Assembly: GCF_009674825.1 (NCBI RefSeq)
Contig: NZ_WKJH01000008.1
Span: 62,001 to 126,000 of the forward strand
Length of the DNA: 64,000 nucleotides
Source: Maribacter luteus
GTDB lineage: Bacteria; Bacteroidota; Bacteroidia; Flavobacteriales; Flavobacteriaceae
Direction: 5' to 3'
The position numbers and the translations under genes were made by a program. The notes beneath the pieces were generated by a model that saw nothing but the letters and a program-made list of their open reading frames with translations, had not been told where the DNA came from and searched no databases. The first letter of the stretch is position 1. Each line of letters opens with the position of its first letter. Of the stretch, positions 10,115 through 18,620 are shown in pieces.

Positions 10115-10258
10115 ATGGAAAAAATTTACTTTGAGAACGAAAAGAAGAGCCATCCGGTAATGGCATGTAGTGAGACAATCCAATTTTTGACAAGTTTTTC
10201 CAAGTCACTTTGTATCGTCCGTCCAAACAAAATGCAGTTCGAATTGAATTTGAACTAA
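10115..10258 (+). CDS. Small 47-aa protein downstream of sigma copy 2
   Basis: ORF beginning MEKIYFENEKK, with ETIQFLTSFSKSLCI in the middle and ending FELNLN. Same length and layout as the ORF at 8944, 69 bp behind its sigma gene and immediately before a terminator. It carries two Cys (residues 18 and 33) that the other copy lacks. Function unknown; a sigma-associated small protein is inference. Confidence 0.65.
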   Translation: MEKIYFENEKKSHPVMACSETIQFLTSFSKSLCIVRPNKMQFELNLN

Positions 10259-10259
10259 T

Positions 10260-10288
10260 AAAAAGACCCGCAGTTAGCGGGTCTTTTT
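10260..10288. terminator. Bidirectional terminator
   Basis: 12-bp perfect stem AAAAAGACCCGC / GCGGGTCTTTTT around loop AGTTA, T-rich on both strands. It serves the 47-aa ORF on the + strand and nth on the - strand; it overlaps the last codons of nth. Confidence 0.85.
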
Positions 10289-10936
10289 ATTTTTAAGGTA
10301 ATCGTTCAGCACCGATTTTCTTCCTATTGTGCTGGTTATAATGTCTTTATTAAGGTCCCAACCTCTAGCCGGCGAGTATTCCCGACCATACCATATTATC
10401 TGTAGATGTAGGTCGTTCCATGCTTCCTTCGGGAAAATACGTTTTGCATCTTTTTCCGTTTGGGTTACATTTTTTCCGTTCGATAGTCCCCATCGGTACA
10501 TTAATCGATGAATATGGGTGTCCACTGGGAAAGCTGGAGTACCAAAGGCCTGGGATACCACAACGCTAGCGGTTTTGTGGCCTACGGCCGGAAATTCTTC
10601 CAAAAGTTCAATATCATTGGGTACCACTCCGTCATATTTATCTATCAATATTTGGGATAAGCCATGAATACCCTTAGCTTTCATTGGTGATAATCCAACG
10701 GGTTTTATGATTTCGCGAATTTCATCCACCGATAATTTCACCATGTCATAAGGATTATCGGCCCGGGCAAAGAGTAGGGGTGTAATTTGGTTCACCCTTA
10801 CATCAGTGCTTTGTGCGGACATTAGTACGGCGATCAATAGGGTGTAGGGGTCTTTATGGTCTAAAGGTACAGGTATCGTAGGGTATAGTTCCTGTAATTT
10901 TCTTAAGACAAAATCTACCTTTTCTTTTTTCGTCAT
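10274..10936 (-). CDS. nth: Endonuclease III-like DNA glycosylase without Fe-S cysteines
   Basis: 220 aa. The helix-hairpin-helix (LEEFPAVGHKTASVV, with the catalytic Lys of HKTA) and the catalytic Asp (PVDTHIHRL) of endonuclease III are present, so base-excision activity on oxidised pyrimidines is expected. The C-terminal loop that in E. coli Nth binds [4Fe-4S] through C-x6-C-x2-C-x5-C reads YGREYSPARGWDLNKDIITS here: all four cysteines are gone, and the whole protein contains no Cys. It is convergent with the sigma module and divergent from bcp. The family is certain; the cluster-less state is directly visible. Confidence 0.92.
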   Translation of the reverse strand: MTKKEKVDFVLRKLQELYPTIPVPLDHKDPYTLLIAVLMSAQSTDVRVNQITPLLFARADNPYDMVKLSVDEIREIIKPVGLSPMKAKGIHGLSQILIDKYDGVVPNDIELLEEFPAVGHKTASVVVSQAFGTPAFPVDTHIHRLMYRWGLSNGKNVTQTEKDAKRIFPKEAWNDLHLQIIWYGREYSPARGWDLNKDIITSTIGRKSVLNDYLKNKKTR

Positions 10937-10989
10937 TTAAAGCTTAATTTAGCTATGGATAAAGAATTGCTAATTTATAAAAATCAACT

Positions 10990-11442
10990 ATGAAAACACT
11001 ACAAGTAGGGGATAAAGTCCCTGATTTTGAGGCCAAGGACCAAGATGGGAATACCGTTAAATTATCTGATTTCCTGGGAAAAAAGCTGATCGTATTTTTC
11101 TATCCCAAGGCCAGTACGCCCGGGTGTACGGCTGAGGCCTGCAACCTAAGGGATAATTATGGCGAACTGCAAGCCCAAGGTTTCCACCTACTGGGTGTTA
11201 GTGCCGATTCGGAAAAAAGACAGGCCAATTTCAGGAATAAGAATGAATTTCCATTCCCACTTTTGGCAGATGAAGATCATACCGTTATCAATACTTTCGG
11301 AGTTTGGGGCCCCAAAAAATTCATGGGTAGGGAGTATGATGGTATACATAGAAAAACTTTCGTGATCAATGAGGAAGGTAAGGTAGCCAAGGTCATTGAT
11401 AAGGTGAAGACCAAGGATCATGCCGCTCAACTTCTTGATTAA
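10990..11442 (+). CDS. bcp: Thioredoxin-dependent thiol peroxidase (Bcp/PrxQ)
   Basis: 150 aa, typical Bcp length. The peroxidatic Cys lies in STPGCTAEACNLRD, with a second Cys five residues later as the likely resolving residue of the atypical 2-Cys type. Thioredoxin-fold landmarks KLIVFFYPKAST and GVWGPKKFMGREYDGI are intact. It reduces peroxides and lipid hydroperoxides in the cytoplasm. It lies back to back with nth, 53 bp apart, giving an oxidative-damage pair. Confidence 0.95.
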   Translation: MKTLQVGDKVPDFEAKDQDGNTVKLSDFLGKKLIVFFYPKASTPGCTAEACNLRDNYGELQAQGFHLLGVSADSEKRQANFRNKNEFPFPLLADEDHTVINTFGVWGPKKFMGREYDGIHRKTFVINEEGKVAKVIDKVKTKDHAAQLLD

Positions 11443-11464
11443 AGGCTAAGGGTTATAATCAAAA

Positions 11465-11497
11465 AAAAACGTCCCAATGTTAGATTGGGACGTTTTT
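11465..11497. terminator. Bidirectional terminator
   Basis: 14-bp stem AAAAACGTCCCAAT / ATTGGGACGTTTTT, loop GTTAG, between the convergent bcp and the gene at 11516. Confidence 0.88.
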
Positions 11498-11515
11498 GTT
11501 TATTGAATAATATTC

Positions 11516-12967
11516 CTATTTCATATCGATATCCCTTTCTCGGGTAAAGAGTTTTTTCTCTTTGATAATATCGGCAATACCTTCTGGAAGCGAATCTTCC
11601 CAACCTTCTTCATTGTTAACGATTTTCTTGAAGACATCCCTGGAGAAAATATCCATGATCTCAGTATCATAGTCGATGATATCCATGACCTTTCCATTAT
11701 ATTTAAAGAACTTGTAGAGTTCCTTCATCCTAGGATGTACCTTGATATTGTTACTGGTCATGATCTGGCCAGTTTCAGGATTTTTCATCGGATAGAGGTA
11801 AACTTGAAGTTCTTTAAAGAACAATTTACCGAAGGCTTCCAAAATACCACCACTTAAATGGCGATAGTATTTTTCATCGAAAATGTCCACTAGGTTATTT
11901 ACACCCATGGTAAGCCCGATTTTGGCCTTCGTATAATTATTGAAATATTCGACCAATTTATAATACTCCTGAAAATTGGATATCATTACCGTATGCCCCA
12001 TTGAACAAAGCAATTCGGCCCTATCCATAAAATCCCTTTCATCAATTTCCCCATCGGCTTTAAGGTTGGATAAGGTAATCTCAAAAATCACAATGGCCTT
12101 ACTTTCATCTACAGCCCGGTCACGTACAAATATATTGTAAGATTTCTTGAGCATATCCATATTAACCTTGGTAACGGGCCTGAAACTACCCCTTAAGGCC
12201 AAAATGTTCTTTTTGTAAAGCTTGGCGGCAGGTAAAAGGTTGTTGCCGTCGGGACCGAACATTACGGCATCGGTCATTCCGTTACGGATCAACTGAAGGC
12301 TCATCAATCTGTTATCGACCCCCTTGAAATTAGGGCCTGAGAAATTGACCATGTCAATTTCTATGGTATCCTTATCGATATGGTCGTAAAGATATTTTAA
12401 TAATTTTCTTGGCTTGTGGTATTTGTAGAAGGCCCCGTAAATGAGATTTACCCCAATAATACCCAAAGTTTCCTGTTGTAAACGGGCTTCGGTCTGTTTA
12501 AAGCGCACGTGAAGAATTATTTCATCAAATTCTTTTTGATCGGGCTCTAATTGAAATCGGATACCTAACCAACCATGACCTTTATACCTTTTTGAAAAAT
12601 CTATGGTCGCTACGGTGTTGGCATATGAAAAGAAAAGACGATCAGGATGCTTATCCCTGGTAATACGTTCTTCCATAAGACGCATTTCGTGGGAAAGCAT
12701 TGTTTTCAATCTAGGTTGGGTAACATAACGTCCATCAGCTTCTACGCCGTAGATGGCATCACTGAATTCCTTATCGTACGCACTCATGGCCTTGGCGATC
12801 GTACCCGATGCGCCCCCCGCCCTAAAGAAATGTCTGGCTGTTTCTTGACCTGCACCAATTTCCGCAAAAGTTCCGTAAATATCAGGGTTTAAGTTTATCC
12901 TCAAGGTTTTTGCCTTGATAGAAGGTATGTTCTCAAATGCTGTGTCCCTTTTTAGAACTAAAGACAT
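11516..12967 (-). CDS. Conserved protein of unknown function (about 483 aa)
   Basis: Start chosen at ATG 12967 (MSLVLKRDTAFENIPSIK); an ATG at 13000 would add 11 residues of unlikely composition. A soluble, cytoplasmic-looking protein with no signal peptide and no membrane helix. Visible features: a Gly/Ala-rich stretch IYGTFAEIGAGQETARHFF near the N-terminus, then KAMSAYDKEFSDAIYG, and a C-terminal region rich in Lys, Asp and Phe. I recognise it as a conserved bacterial protein but cannot assign a function and see no known catalytic motif. Divergent from the MBL-fold gene, with a short shared promoter region. Confidence 0.75.
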   Translation of the reverse strand: MSLVLKRDTAFENIPSIKAKTLRINLNPDIYGTFAEIGAGQETARHFFRAGGASGTIAKAMSAYDKEFSDAIYGVEADGRYVTQPRLKTMLSHEMRLMEERITRDKHPDRLFFSYANTVATIDFSKRYKGHGWLGIRFQLEPDQKEFDEIILHVRFKQTEARLQQETLGIIGVNLIYGAFYKYHKPRKLLKYLYDHIDKDTIEIDMVNFSGPNFKGVDNRLMSLQLIRNGMTDAVMFGPDGNNLLPAAKLYKKNILALRGSFRPVTKVNMDMLKKSYNIFVRDRAVDESKAIVIFEITLSNLKADGEIDERDFMDRAELLCSMGHTVMISNFQEYYKLVEYFNNYTKAKIGLTMGVNNLVDIFDEKYYRHLSGGILEAFGKLFFKELQVYLYPMKNPETGQIMTSNNIKVHPRMKELYKFFKYNGKVMDIIDYDTEIMDIFSRDVFKKIVNNEEGWEDSLPEGIADIIKEKKLFTRERDIDMK

Positions 12968-13056
12968 ATAATGGTTTTTCGTTTGTCGCAAAGTTAGCAA
13001 GATCGGGTAATCTATTAAATAAATATGTTATAAATTTGAAATAAACTGTTGAAGCG

Positions 13057-13821
13057 TTGAAAATTACATTTTTGGGAACAGGCACATCACAGGGTATCCC
13101 TGTTATCGGGAGTTCACATCCGGTCTGTTTAAGTAAGGACCCTAAGGACAAACGACTTCGTGTTTCGGTATTACTTTCTTGGGGGGATTATACTTATGTG
13201 ATCGATTGCGGGCCCGACTTTAGACAGCAGATGTTGACCAACGGGGTTACTAAATTACATGGTATTCTTTTTACCCATGAACATTCTGATCATACTGCCG
13301 GTATCGATGATATTCGACCGTTTTTCTTTCGGCAGGGCGATATACCCATATATGCCCATAAAAGGGTGGTTGAATCCTTGAAAAAGAGATTCGATTATAT
13401 TTTTGCCGATGCAGACCGATACCCGGGTGCTCCGGCCGTTGAAATCAATCAAATCGAGAACAACGAACCTTTTACTATTGGGGGAAGGCAGGTGGTACCC
13501 ATTAATGCAAAGCACAATAGGCTTCAGGTATTCGGTTTTCGGATAAACGATTTTACATATTTGACCGATGTAAAAACAATCGATGATTCAGAGATCGAAA
13601 AAATAAAAGGTACAAAGGTGCTGGTGGTAAATGCCCTGAGGGAAGAGCCCCACCATTCACATTTTAATTTAAGCGAGGCCTTGGCCTTTATTGAACGGGT
13701 TAAACCGCAAAAAGCCTACTTGACCCATTTAAGCCATTTGTTGGGTTTTCATCGGGAAGTAGAAAAAAAATTGCCAAAAGATGTACATTTGGCTTACGAT
13801 AATCTTCAAATAACCCTTTAG
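13057..13821 (+). CDS. MBL-fold metallohydrolase (PhnP-like)
   Basis: 254 aa, starting with TTG. Metallo-beta-lactamase fold ligands are present: LFTHEHSDHTAGIDD (HxHxDH), a later His in INAKHNRLQVFGF, the Asp in FTYLTDVKTI and the final His in YLTHLSHLLGFH. The N-terminus MKITFLGTGTSQGIPVIG is that of PhnP-type phosphodiesterases, which hydrolyse cyclic or nucleotide phosphodiesters with two metal ions. The real substrate is unknown. The gene is followed after 10 bp by the small membrane-anchored protein at 13832, so the two are probably co-transcribed. Confidence 0.88.
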   Translation: MKITFLGTGTSQGIPVIGSSHPVCLSKDPKDKRLRVSVLLSWGDYTYVIDCGPDFRQQMLTNGVTKLHGILFTHEHSDHTAGIDDIRPFFFRQGDIPIYAHKRVVESLKKRFDYIFADADRYPGAPAVEINQIENNEPFTIGGRQVVPINAKHNRLQVFGFRINDFTYLTDVKTIDDSEIEKIKGTKVLVVNALREEPHHSHFNLSEALAFIERVKPQKAYLTHLSHLLGFHREVEKKLPKDVHLAYDNLQITL

Positions 13822-13831
13822 GTAGTCAACC

Positions 13832-14326
13832 ATGAAAAATAAACTCTTTTTATACCTTTTTGTCTTTACGGCCTTGATCTGTCTCTTTTTGTTCGTAAGT
13901 AACGGTAATATGCAAAAATCTAAGGACGCTAAGTTGGAAAAATTGGGGAATAAGGTAACAGCATTGACAGATTCCCTTCAGGATGCTCGACTAAAGGTGT
14001 TGGATATGCAATACTTTTCATTGGAGAACAATGAGGATGCCTTGGCATATTATGATCATTTGGAAATCGAGGACCCTAGCCGTTATATAGCTGATAAGTT
14101 ATTGGAAACCAATGAGTCCAAAGGTGATAATCCTTTAATCCCTTATGAAGGGATGGAGAGTGATTTTAAATTGAACAAAATCAAGATCTTGAACCATAAA
14201 TGGATTGTGGCCGATTTTTCCGATGGAAAATATTGGGGCGAATTATTGATCAAATACGAATTGAAAGACGATTTGGGGGTTGATTTTACCCTTCTAGATC
14301 ATTTGTTGTATACCCGTAGTAATTAG
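13832..14326 (+). CDS. Membrane-anchored hypothetical protein with coiled coil
   Basis: 164 aa. One N-terminal membrane helix (about residues 5-22, LFLYLFVFTALICLFLFVS), then a predicted coiled coil (KDAKLEKLGNKVTALTDS), then a soluble domain ending DFTLLDHLLYTRSN. It looks like a protein anchored in the inner membrane with a periplasmic domain, known in Flavobacteriaceae as a hypothetical protein. Function not recognised. It overlaps the convergent esterase by 4 bp. Confidence 0.75.
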   Translation: MKNKLFLYLFVFTALICLFLFVSNGNMQKSKDAKLEKLGNKVTALTDSLQDARLKVLDMQYFSLENNEDALAYYDHLEIEDPSRYIADKLLETNESKGDNPLIPYEGMESDFKLNKIKILNHKWIVADFSDGKYWGELLIKYELKDDLGVDFTLLDHLLYTRSN

Positions 14327-14982
14327 AATTTATCTTGCAGCCATTTCTTGAACGAATAAAAGTTCTGGGGTGCCACACCATGGCCTACAGGAAATTCCTC
14401 ATAAACGTGCTCAACTCCTAAACCACTTAGTATTCCAGGTATTTTTTGTGCCCAGTCCGGAGGAATTACTTGATCAACTTGTCCGTGGGAAGCATAAATT
14501 TTAAGTTTGCCAAAATCTTTTTTGGTAGGGTCTCCGGCAATAAGCTTTTTGTTTATATATCCACTAAGGGCAACAACGTTCTTGATTTTCTCAGGATAGG
14601 AAAGTGCAACGGCATAACTAAGGATAGTACCTTGGCTGAAACCCAATAAGGATATCCGATCCGTATCAAGCCCGTAGGTATTGCAAGCTTCGTCTATAAA
14701 GGATACTATTTTTTCCCTGGATTCCACAGCTTGTTCATCATCGCTCCATTTTCCTTGGTCGGCATCAAAATTTATGGCATACCAAGCATGTCCGTACGGT
14801 TCTAGGTCGTAAGGGGCACGCACGGCGATAATACAAAGTTCCGATGGTAGTTCCGGTGCGAATGAAAATAGGTCTTCCTCATTGCTGCCATAACCATGGA
14901 ACATGAATAGAACTGGGGCTTTGCCTTCTTTTAAGGAGGAAGGCCTGATCAAATGGGTCAAAGAAAGTTGGGCAGTTGTCAT
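14323..14982 (-). CDS. Alpha/beta hydrolase (phospholipase/carboxylesterase family)
   Basis: 219 aa. Catalytic Ser in LLGFSQGTILSYA, catalytic Asp in ASHGQVDQVIPP and catalytic His in FPVGHGVAPQNF complete the triad; oxyanion region FMFHGYGSNEEDLF. This is the short carboxylesterase/lysophospholipase family (PF02230), cytoplasmic, no signal peptide. Natural substrate unknown, likely a small ester. It follows the DUF4870 gene with one base between, so they are co-transcribed. Confidence 0.88.
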   Translation of the reverse strand: MTTAQLSLTHLIRPSSLKEGKAPVLFMFHGYGSNEEDLFSFAPELPSELCIIAVRAPYDLEPYGHAWYAINFDADQGKWSDDEQAVESREKIVSFIDEACNTYGLDTDRISLLGFSQGTILSYAVALSYPEKIKNVVALSGYINKKLIAGDPTKKDFGKLKIYASHGQVDQVIPPDWAQKIPGILSGLGVEHVYEEFPVGHGVAPQNFYSFKKWLQDKF

Positions 14983-14983
14983 A

Positions 14984-15325
14984 TCAAGAAATAAATGTAA
15001 ACCATTTTTGAAAATAAGGTCCTAGGGCTGGGACCAATTGTTTTTTATTGCCCAAGACTCCTAAAAAGCCATAGATCCAGAGGATGAAATAGCAAAGATA
15101 GAGCCCAAAAAGAGCATATTGATTGTACCAAACACTGGAAAACAGGGCAAAACCGTGAAACATAAGGTGTAGACCAAAAGCCTGACGCGTATGAAAACGG
15201 GCGAACTCATTTTTAGGTTCCGAGTTCATGAAAATGGCTATGATGGCACCAACAATGGTGAGGTAGGCCACAATTGCGGTTGTTTTTCCTTTAGCAATGG
15301 TATCATCTGAAGAATTCGGAGTCAT
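14984..15325 (-). CDS. DUF4870-like small membrane protein
   Basis: 113 aa, with three hydrophobic segments (TTAIVAYLTIVGAIIAIFM, QAFGLHLMFHGFALFSSVWY, FGLYLCYFILWIYGFLGVL) and the conserved EFARFHTRQAF motif between the first two. This matches the Tic20-like DUF4870 family of inner membrane proteins, whose function is unclear. Part of a minus-strand cluster with the upstream dihydroorotase homologue (21 bp) and the downstream esterase (1 bp). Confidence 0.8.
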   Translation of the reverse strand: MTPNSSDDTIAKGKTTAIVAYLTIVGAIIAIFMNSEPKNEFARFHTRQAFGLHLMFHGFALFSSVWYNQYALFGLYLCYFILWIYGFLGVLGNKKQLVPALGPYFQKWFTFIS

Positions 15326-15346
15326 GCGAAACGTACTTTAAAAGGG

Positions 15347-16609
15347 CTAATTTAAAACCAATTGATCGTTATTGAAAATTCCATAGACTTTTCCTTTCAA
15401 GGATTCACCTATGGTCATACTGTTTTTAGATGTGGAATGAATATTATCCTTTTCAAATGTATATTCTTTATCAGGGTCAAAAAGGGTAAGACAAGCTTTG
15501 TTGCCCTCTGCCAAAACGGTTTCCGATAGGCCATATCGTTCTTTTCCATGTGTCAAGAGTTCAATACACTTCTCAGTATCGAATATCTTATGTAAAAGTC
15601 CAAAAGCGGATTCCAAACCAATGGAGCCATAGGTTGCATTATCGAATTCCACCGCCTTCAATTCAATATTCAGTGGGGTGTGGTCGGTGGTTACAAAATC
15701 AATGATGCCGTCATTCAATCCCTTGATCAGTACTTTGGTATCTTTTTTATCCCGTAATGGCGGATTTACCTTAAATGCCGTATCAAATTCTTCAAGAACT
15801 TGATCTGTATAGTATAGGTTATGTATGGCAACACTGCAGGTCACATCCAATCCTTTTTTCTTGGCATCAGCAATGAGTTTAACCGAATTGGCCGTGGAAA
15901 TGGTTGGTATATGTAATTTTCCCCCTGTGTATTCCAGGATAAAAAGATCGCGTACGATCTGTAGCTCCTCGGCCATTGAAGGAATCCCTTTTAATCCTAA
16001 TTTGGTAGATGTAGTGCCTTCGTGTACCAAGCCTTTACCGGCTATTTTGGTATCCAGCGGTTCTGAATATATGAGTCCGTTGAAATTTTGCACGTATTGC
16101 AAGGCTATTTTAAGCAGGTTCGAATTTTCTATGGGCGATTTAAAATCGTAAAAGCCTACGGCCCCCGCATTGCTCATATCATATAATTCAGCTAAGTCGA
16201 TACCCTCTGCACCCATCGTCATTGTTCCTAAGGGAAAAAGATCGGTAGCCGAATCCCGAGAGGCATTTTTTAAAAAGACAATATCGGAACTACTGTCCGC
16301 AATAGGGTGCGTATTGGGGTTCAATACAATATCGGTGAACCCACTTAATGAGGCCGTCCTAAGGCCGTTTAATATGGTTTCCCTTTCCTCATAACCCGGC
16401 TCGCCAAAACAAACACTACTATCGAACCAACCTAGGGACACGTGTAGGTTTTTCAATTCCACGATTTTCGTTCCTTTTGGGGCATCTATTTTACTTGCGA
16501 TTTTGGCCAAGGTGCCGTTTTGGATTAAAATATCCCTTTTTTTTAAGTGCAGATCCTTGCTTTGTGCATTTACGATTTTGGCAGATTTTAGGAGTACGTT
16601 CATTTCCAC
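15347..16609 (-). CDS. Dihydroorotase-like protein lacking the HxH metal motif
   Basis: 420 aa. Overall a cyclic-amidohydrolase/dihydroorotase: LGLKGIPSMAEELQIVRDL, KLHIPTISTANSVKLI, FKVNPPLRDKKD and DFVTTDHTPLNIELK align with the family. The N-terminal metal motif, normally PGxIDxHVH, reads SLGWFDSSVCFGEPG, so both His ligands are missing, and the His normally near residue 180 is replaced in LIYSEPLD. The protein is therefore probably a non-catalytic homologue, as known for pseudo-dihydroorotases that act as partners of aspartate transcarbamoylase. First gene after BatA in a minus-strand run. Confidence 0.85.
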   Translation of the reverse strand: MEMNVLLKSAKIVNAQSKDLHLKKRDILIQNGTLAKIASKIDAPKGTKIVELKNLHVSLGWFDSSVCFGEPGYEERETILNGLRTASLSGFTDIVLNPNTHPIADSSSDIVFLKNASRDSATDLFPLGTMTMGAEGIDLAELYDMSNAGAVGFYDFKSPIENSNLLKIALQYVQNFNGLIYSEPLDTKIAGKGLVHEGTTSTKLGLKGIPSMAEELQIVRDLFILEYTGGKLHIPTISTANSVKLIADAKKKGLDVTCSVAIHNLYYTDQVLEEFDTAFKVNPPLRDKKDTKVLIKGLNDGIIDFVTTDHTPLNIELKAVEFDNATYGSIGLESAFGLLHKIFDTEKCIELLTHGKERYGLSETVLAEGNKACLTLFDPDKEYTFEKDNIHSTSKNSMTIGESLKGKVYGIFNNDQLVLN

Positions 16610-16634
16610 AGGGTTTATCTATTGTTTTTATGGA

Positions 16635-18554
16635 TCATTTAAAAAATTTGATAATAAGCACTTCGATCAAAAGAAAAAATAGTGCTAAAATAACAAACCA
16701 TTTCCAAAGCTCGGTTATACGATTATCGTCTTTCAGTTCTTGGAAAAGGGTCGTTATCGAATTATGTATGCTCGCGGGATCGACCTGGTTCAAATCCATA
16801 AAACCAAGGTCACTTTCATCCCGAGGGTAATTGAAACTTATTTTTTTCAAAGGAGTCATATTTTCTGAAATAGTATAGACACCATCTTCGGTGGGGTTAT
16901 CTATAAAGCTTAAGGAAACCTTATTCGCCAACGTCTTTTGTTGGGGTATGAACTCTTGGTCGCCTTTGGAAACTTTAAGAATATGGTCTTTTGCCATTTT
17001 TCTTGAAACATCCATATTTACAGAGCCGTTCATGACAAAATACAATGGAGGGGGTTGTAGGCTGTTGGTCCCCATTTTCAGGAAAGTGGGAACGATCAAA
17101 GGGGATTGTTGAAAGTTGGAATTTTCGATGGTAAGTGCGGCCGTAAACAGATAAACCCCATTAGAGCCCACTAGGAATGCCTCACCGTTTTGATAGGTCA
17201 ATGCTTGTTGGGTGTTCGACTTTAACTTATAAAATTGGTTTACTTTCGGATATTGGAAATTATCGATGCTCTTTTCAAACACCCCTTCATAAAGTGGGTG
17301 GCCGAAAGTTATTTGTGTAATCAGGTTTTCTGATTTTACCCCTTCAGTGATAGTGCCCAAGGATAAGGGGCCTAATAATTGGTTGTATGAGTTGATATCG
17401 GCATTAATGGCAGGGATAATGGTTAGGCTACCTCCATCCGCAACAAAAGATTGAATACTCGAGATAAGGGAGTTGGGAATGTTCTGTAATTCATTCAGTA
17501 TAATCAAGTTTTGATTTTCAATATCCCGGTAATTCAAATTTTTCAGGGAATAGGAAGAAAAAACGAACTCGTCTTCGGAGTAAATACGCTGTAAATAGTT
17601 TGAGGGTGTTTTTTCAATGGCCAAAACCTTTGGCCTGTCCTTTTCATCAATGTTAAAATAAAGGTGATTATCATAGGGGAGCCCCTTATCGGTAATCACC
17701 AATTTTCCCGAAACCACTTCAGAAGCCGGCAGGGTAAAGGTAGCTTCACTTTTTCCGTTATTGAAAAGGGCAGCGGTCTTAGCGATCAATTTATCATTGT
17801 TATACAAAGAAACCGGGGTCCTTTCTACATCTGGAGATGCTGAAAACAAAGCAGTTATATCAATAATGTCAATTCCGGATTTGCTAACGTAGCAGCTGTC
17901 TATGGTTATATTTTCTAAATCCGTGACCGGTATTTTCACAAGGTGTTTTTGCAAGGTGCTGTCCGTTGTGTAGGATTTTGGGGAAATACGGTTCTGAAAA
18001 TCGGAAACGATGATCAGGTTTTTGATGGTGCCTCTATTTTTTGAAAAGAACGTGCCGGCCTTTAACTCAATTTCTTCCAAACTTAATTGATTGGGTGTAG
18101 GGGTAATCCTTAAGAGTTCGTTCTGAACTTCCACTAAACGAATGTCCTTATATTCGTTGGTATTGGTAAATAGGCTGAAAGTGCTTTCCGGGGGTACGGA
18201 TTTCAGTATATCCTGCACCGCATTGTTCATCAGGGTCTCATCCAGATGCTTTGCCCACATGCTGAATGAATTGTCTAAATATATGACTGTTTCCTTGGTC
18301 AACAATGCTTTTGTATTGGCCAGAAAAGGTCGGGCAAAAGCTAGGATCAGTGCTGCATAGAGTAAAAGACGTGTGCAAAGCAACAACCATTTTTTGAGGG
18401 AATTGCTCTTACGGGACTCGGAAACGATTTTTTGTAACAGCTTTACATTCGTAAAAGGTGTCTTTTTGAATCTTCGAAGTTGAAAAAGATGAATGAATAT
18501 AGGAATCAGTAGAAGAAAAAAGGCCCAAAGAAGTTCTGGATATTTAAACTGCAT
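16635..18554 (-). CDS. BatA-domain membrane protein
   Basis: 639 aa. The N-terminus MQFKYPELLWAFFLLLIPIF followed by HLFQLRRFKKTPFTNVKLL is the BatA N-terminal membrane domain (TIGR02226), with a second helix at about residues 56-80 and a last helix near the C-terminus (FVILALFFLLIEVLII). The middle contains a von Willebrand-like stretch (TVIYLDNSFSMWAKH) and a long extracytoplasmic part. Proteins of this type belong to the Bacteroidota aerotolerance-related group; the molecular role is not settled. Same direction as the dihydroorotase homologue, 25 bp apart. Confidence 0.85.
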   Translation of the reverse strand: MQFKYPELLWAFFLLLIPIFIHLFQLRRFKKTPFTNVKLLQKIVSESRKSNSLKKWLLLCTRLLLYAALILAFARPFLANTKALLTKETVIYLDNSFSMWAKHLDETLMNNAVQDILKSVPPESTFSLFTNTNEYKDIRLVEVQNELLRITPTPNQLSLEEIELKAGTFFSKNRGTIKNLIIVSDFQNRISPKSYTTDSTLQKHLVKIPVTDLENITIDSCYVSKSGIDIIDITALFSASPDVERTPVSLYNNDKLIAKTAALFNNGKSEATFTLPASEVVSGKLVITDKGLPYDNHLYFNIDEKDRPKVLAIEKTPSNYLQRIYSEDEFVFSSYSLKNLNYRDIENQNLIILNELQNIPNSLISSIQSFVADGGSLTIIPAINADINSYNQLLGPLSLGTITEGVKSENLITQITFGHPLYEGVFEKSIDNFQYPKVNQFYKLKSNTQQALTYQNGEAFLVGSNGVYLFTAALTIENSNFQQSPLIVPTFLKMGTNSLQPPPLYFVMNGSVNMDVSRKMAKDHILKVSKGDQEFIPQQKTLANKVSLSFIDNPTEDGVYTISENMTPLKKISFNYPRDESDLGFMDLNQVDPASIHNSITTLFQELKDDNRITELWKWFVILALFFLLIEVLIIKFFK

Positions 18555-18620
18555 TCCCGATTTTGGTTTGACAAATATATGAAGTATTCAGAAATTGATC
18601 GTACTTATTCATATTTAAAT

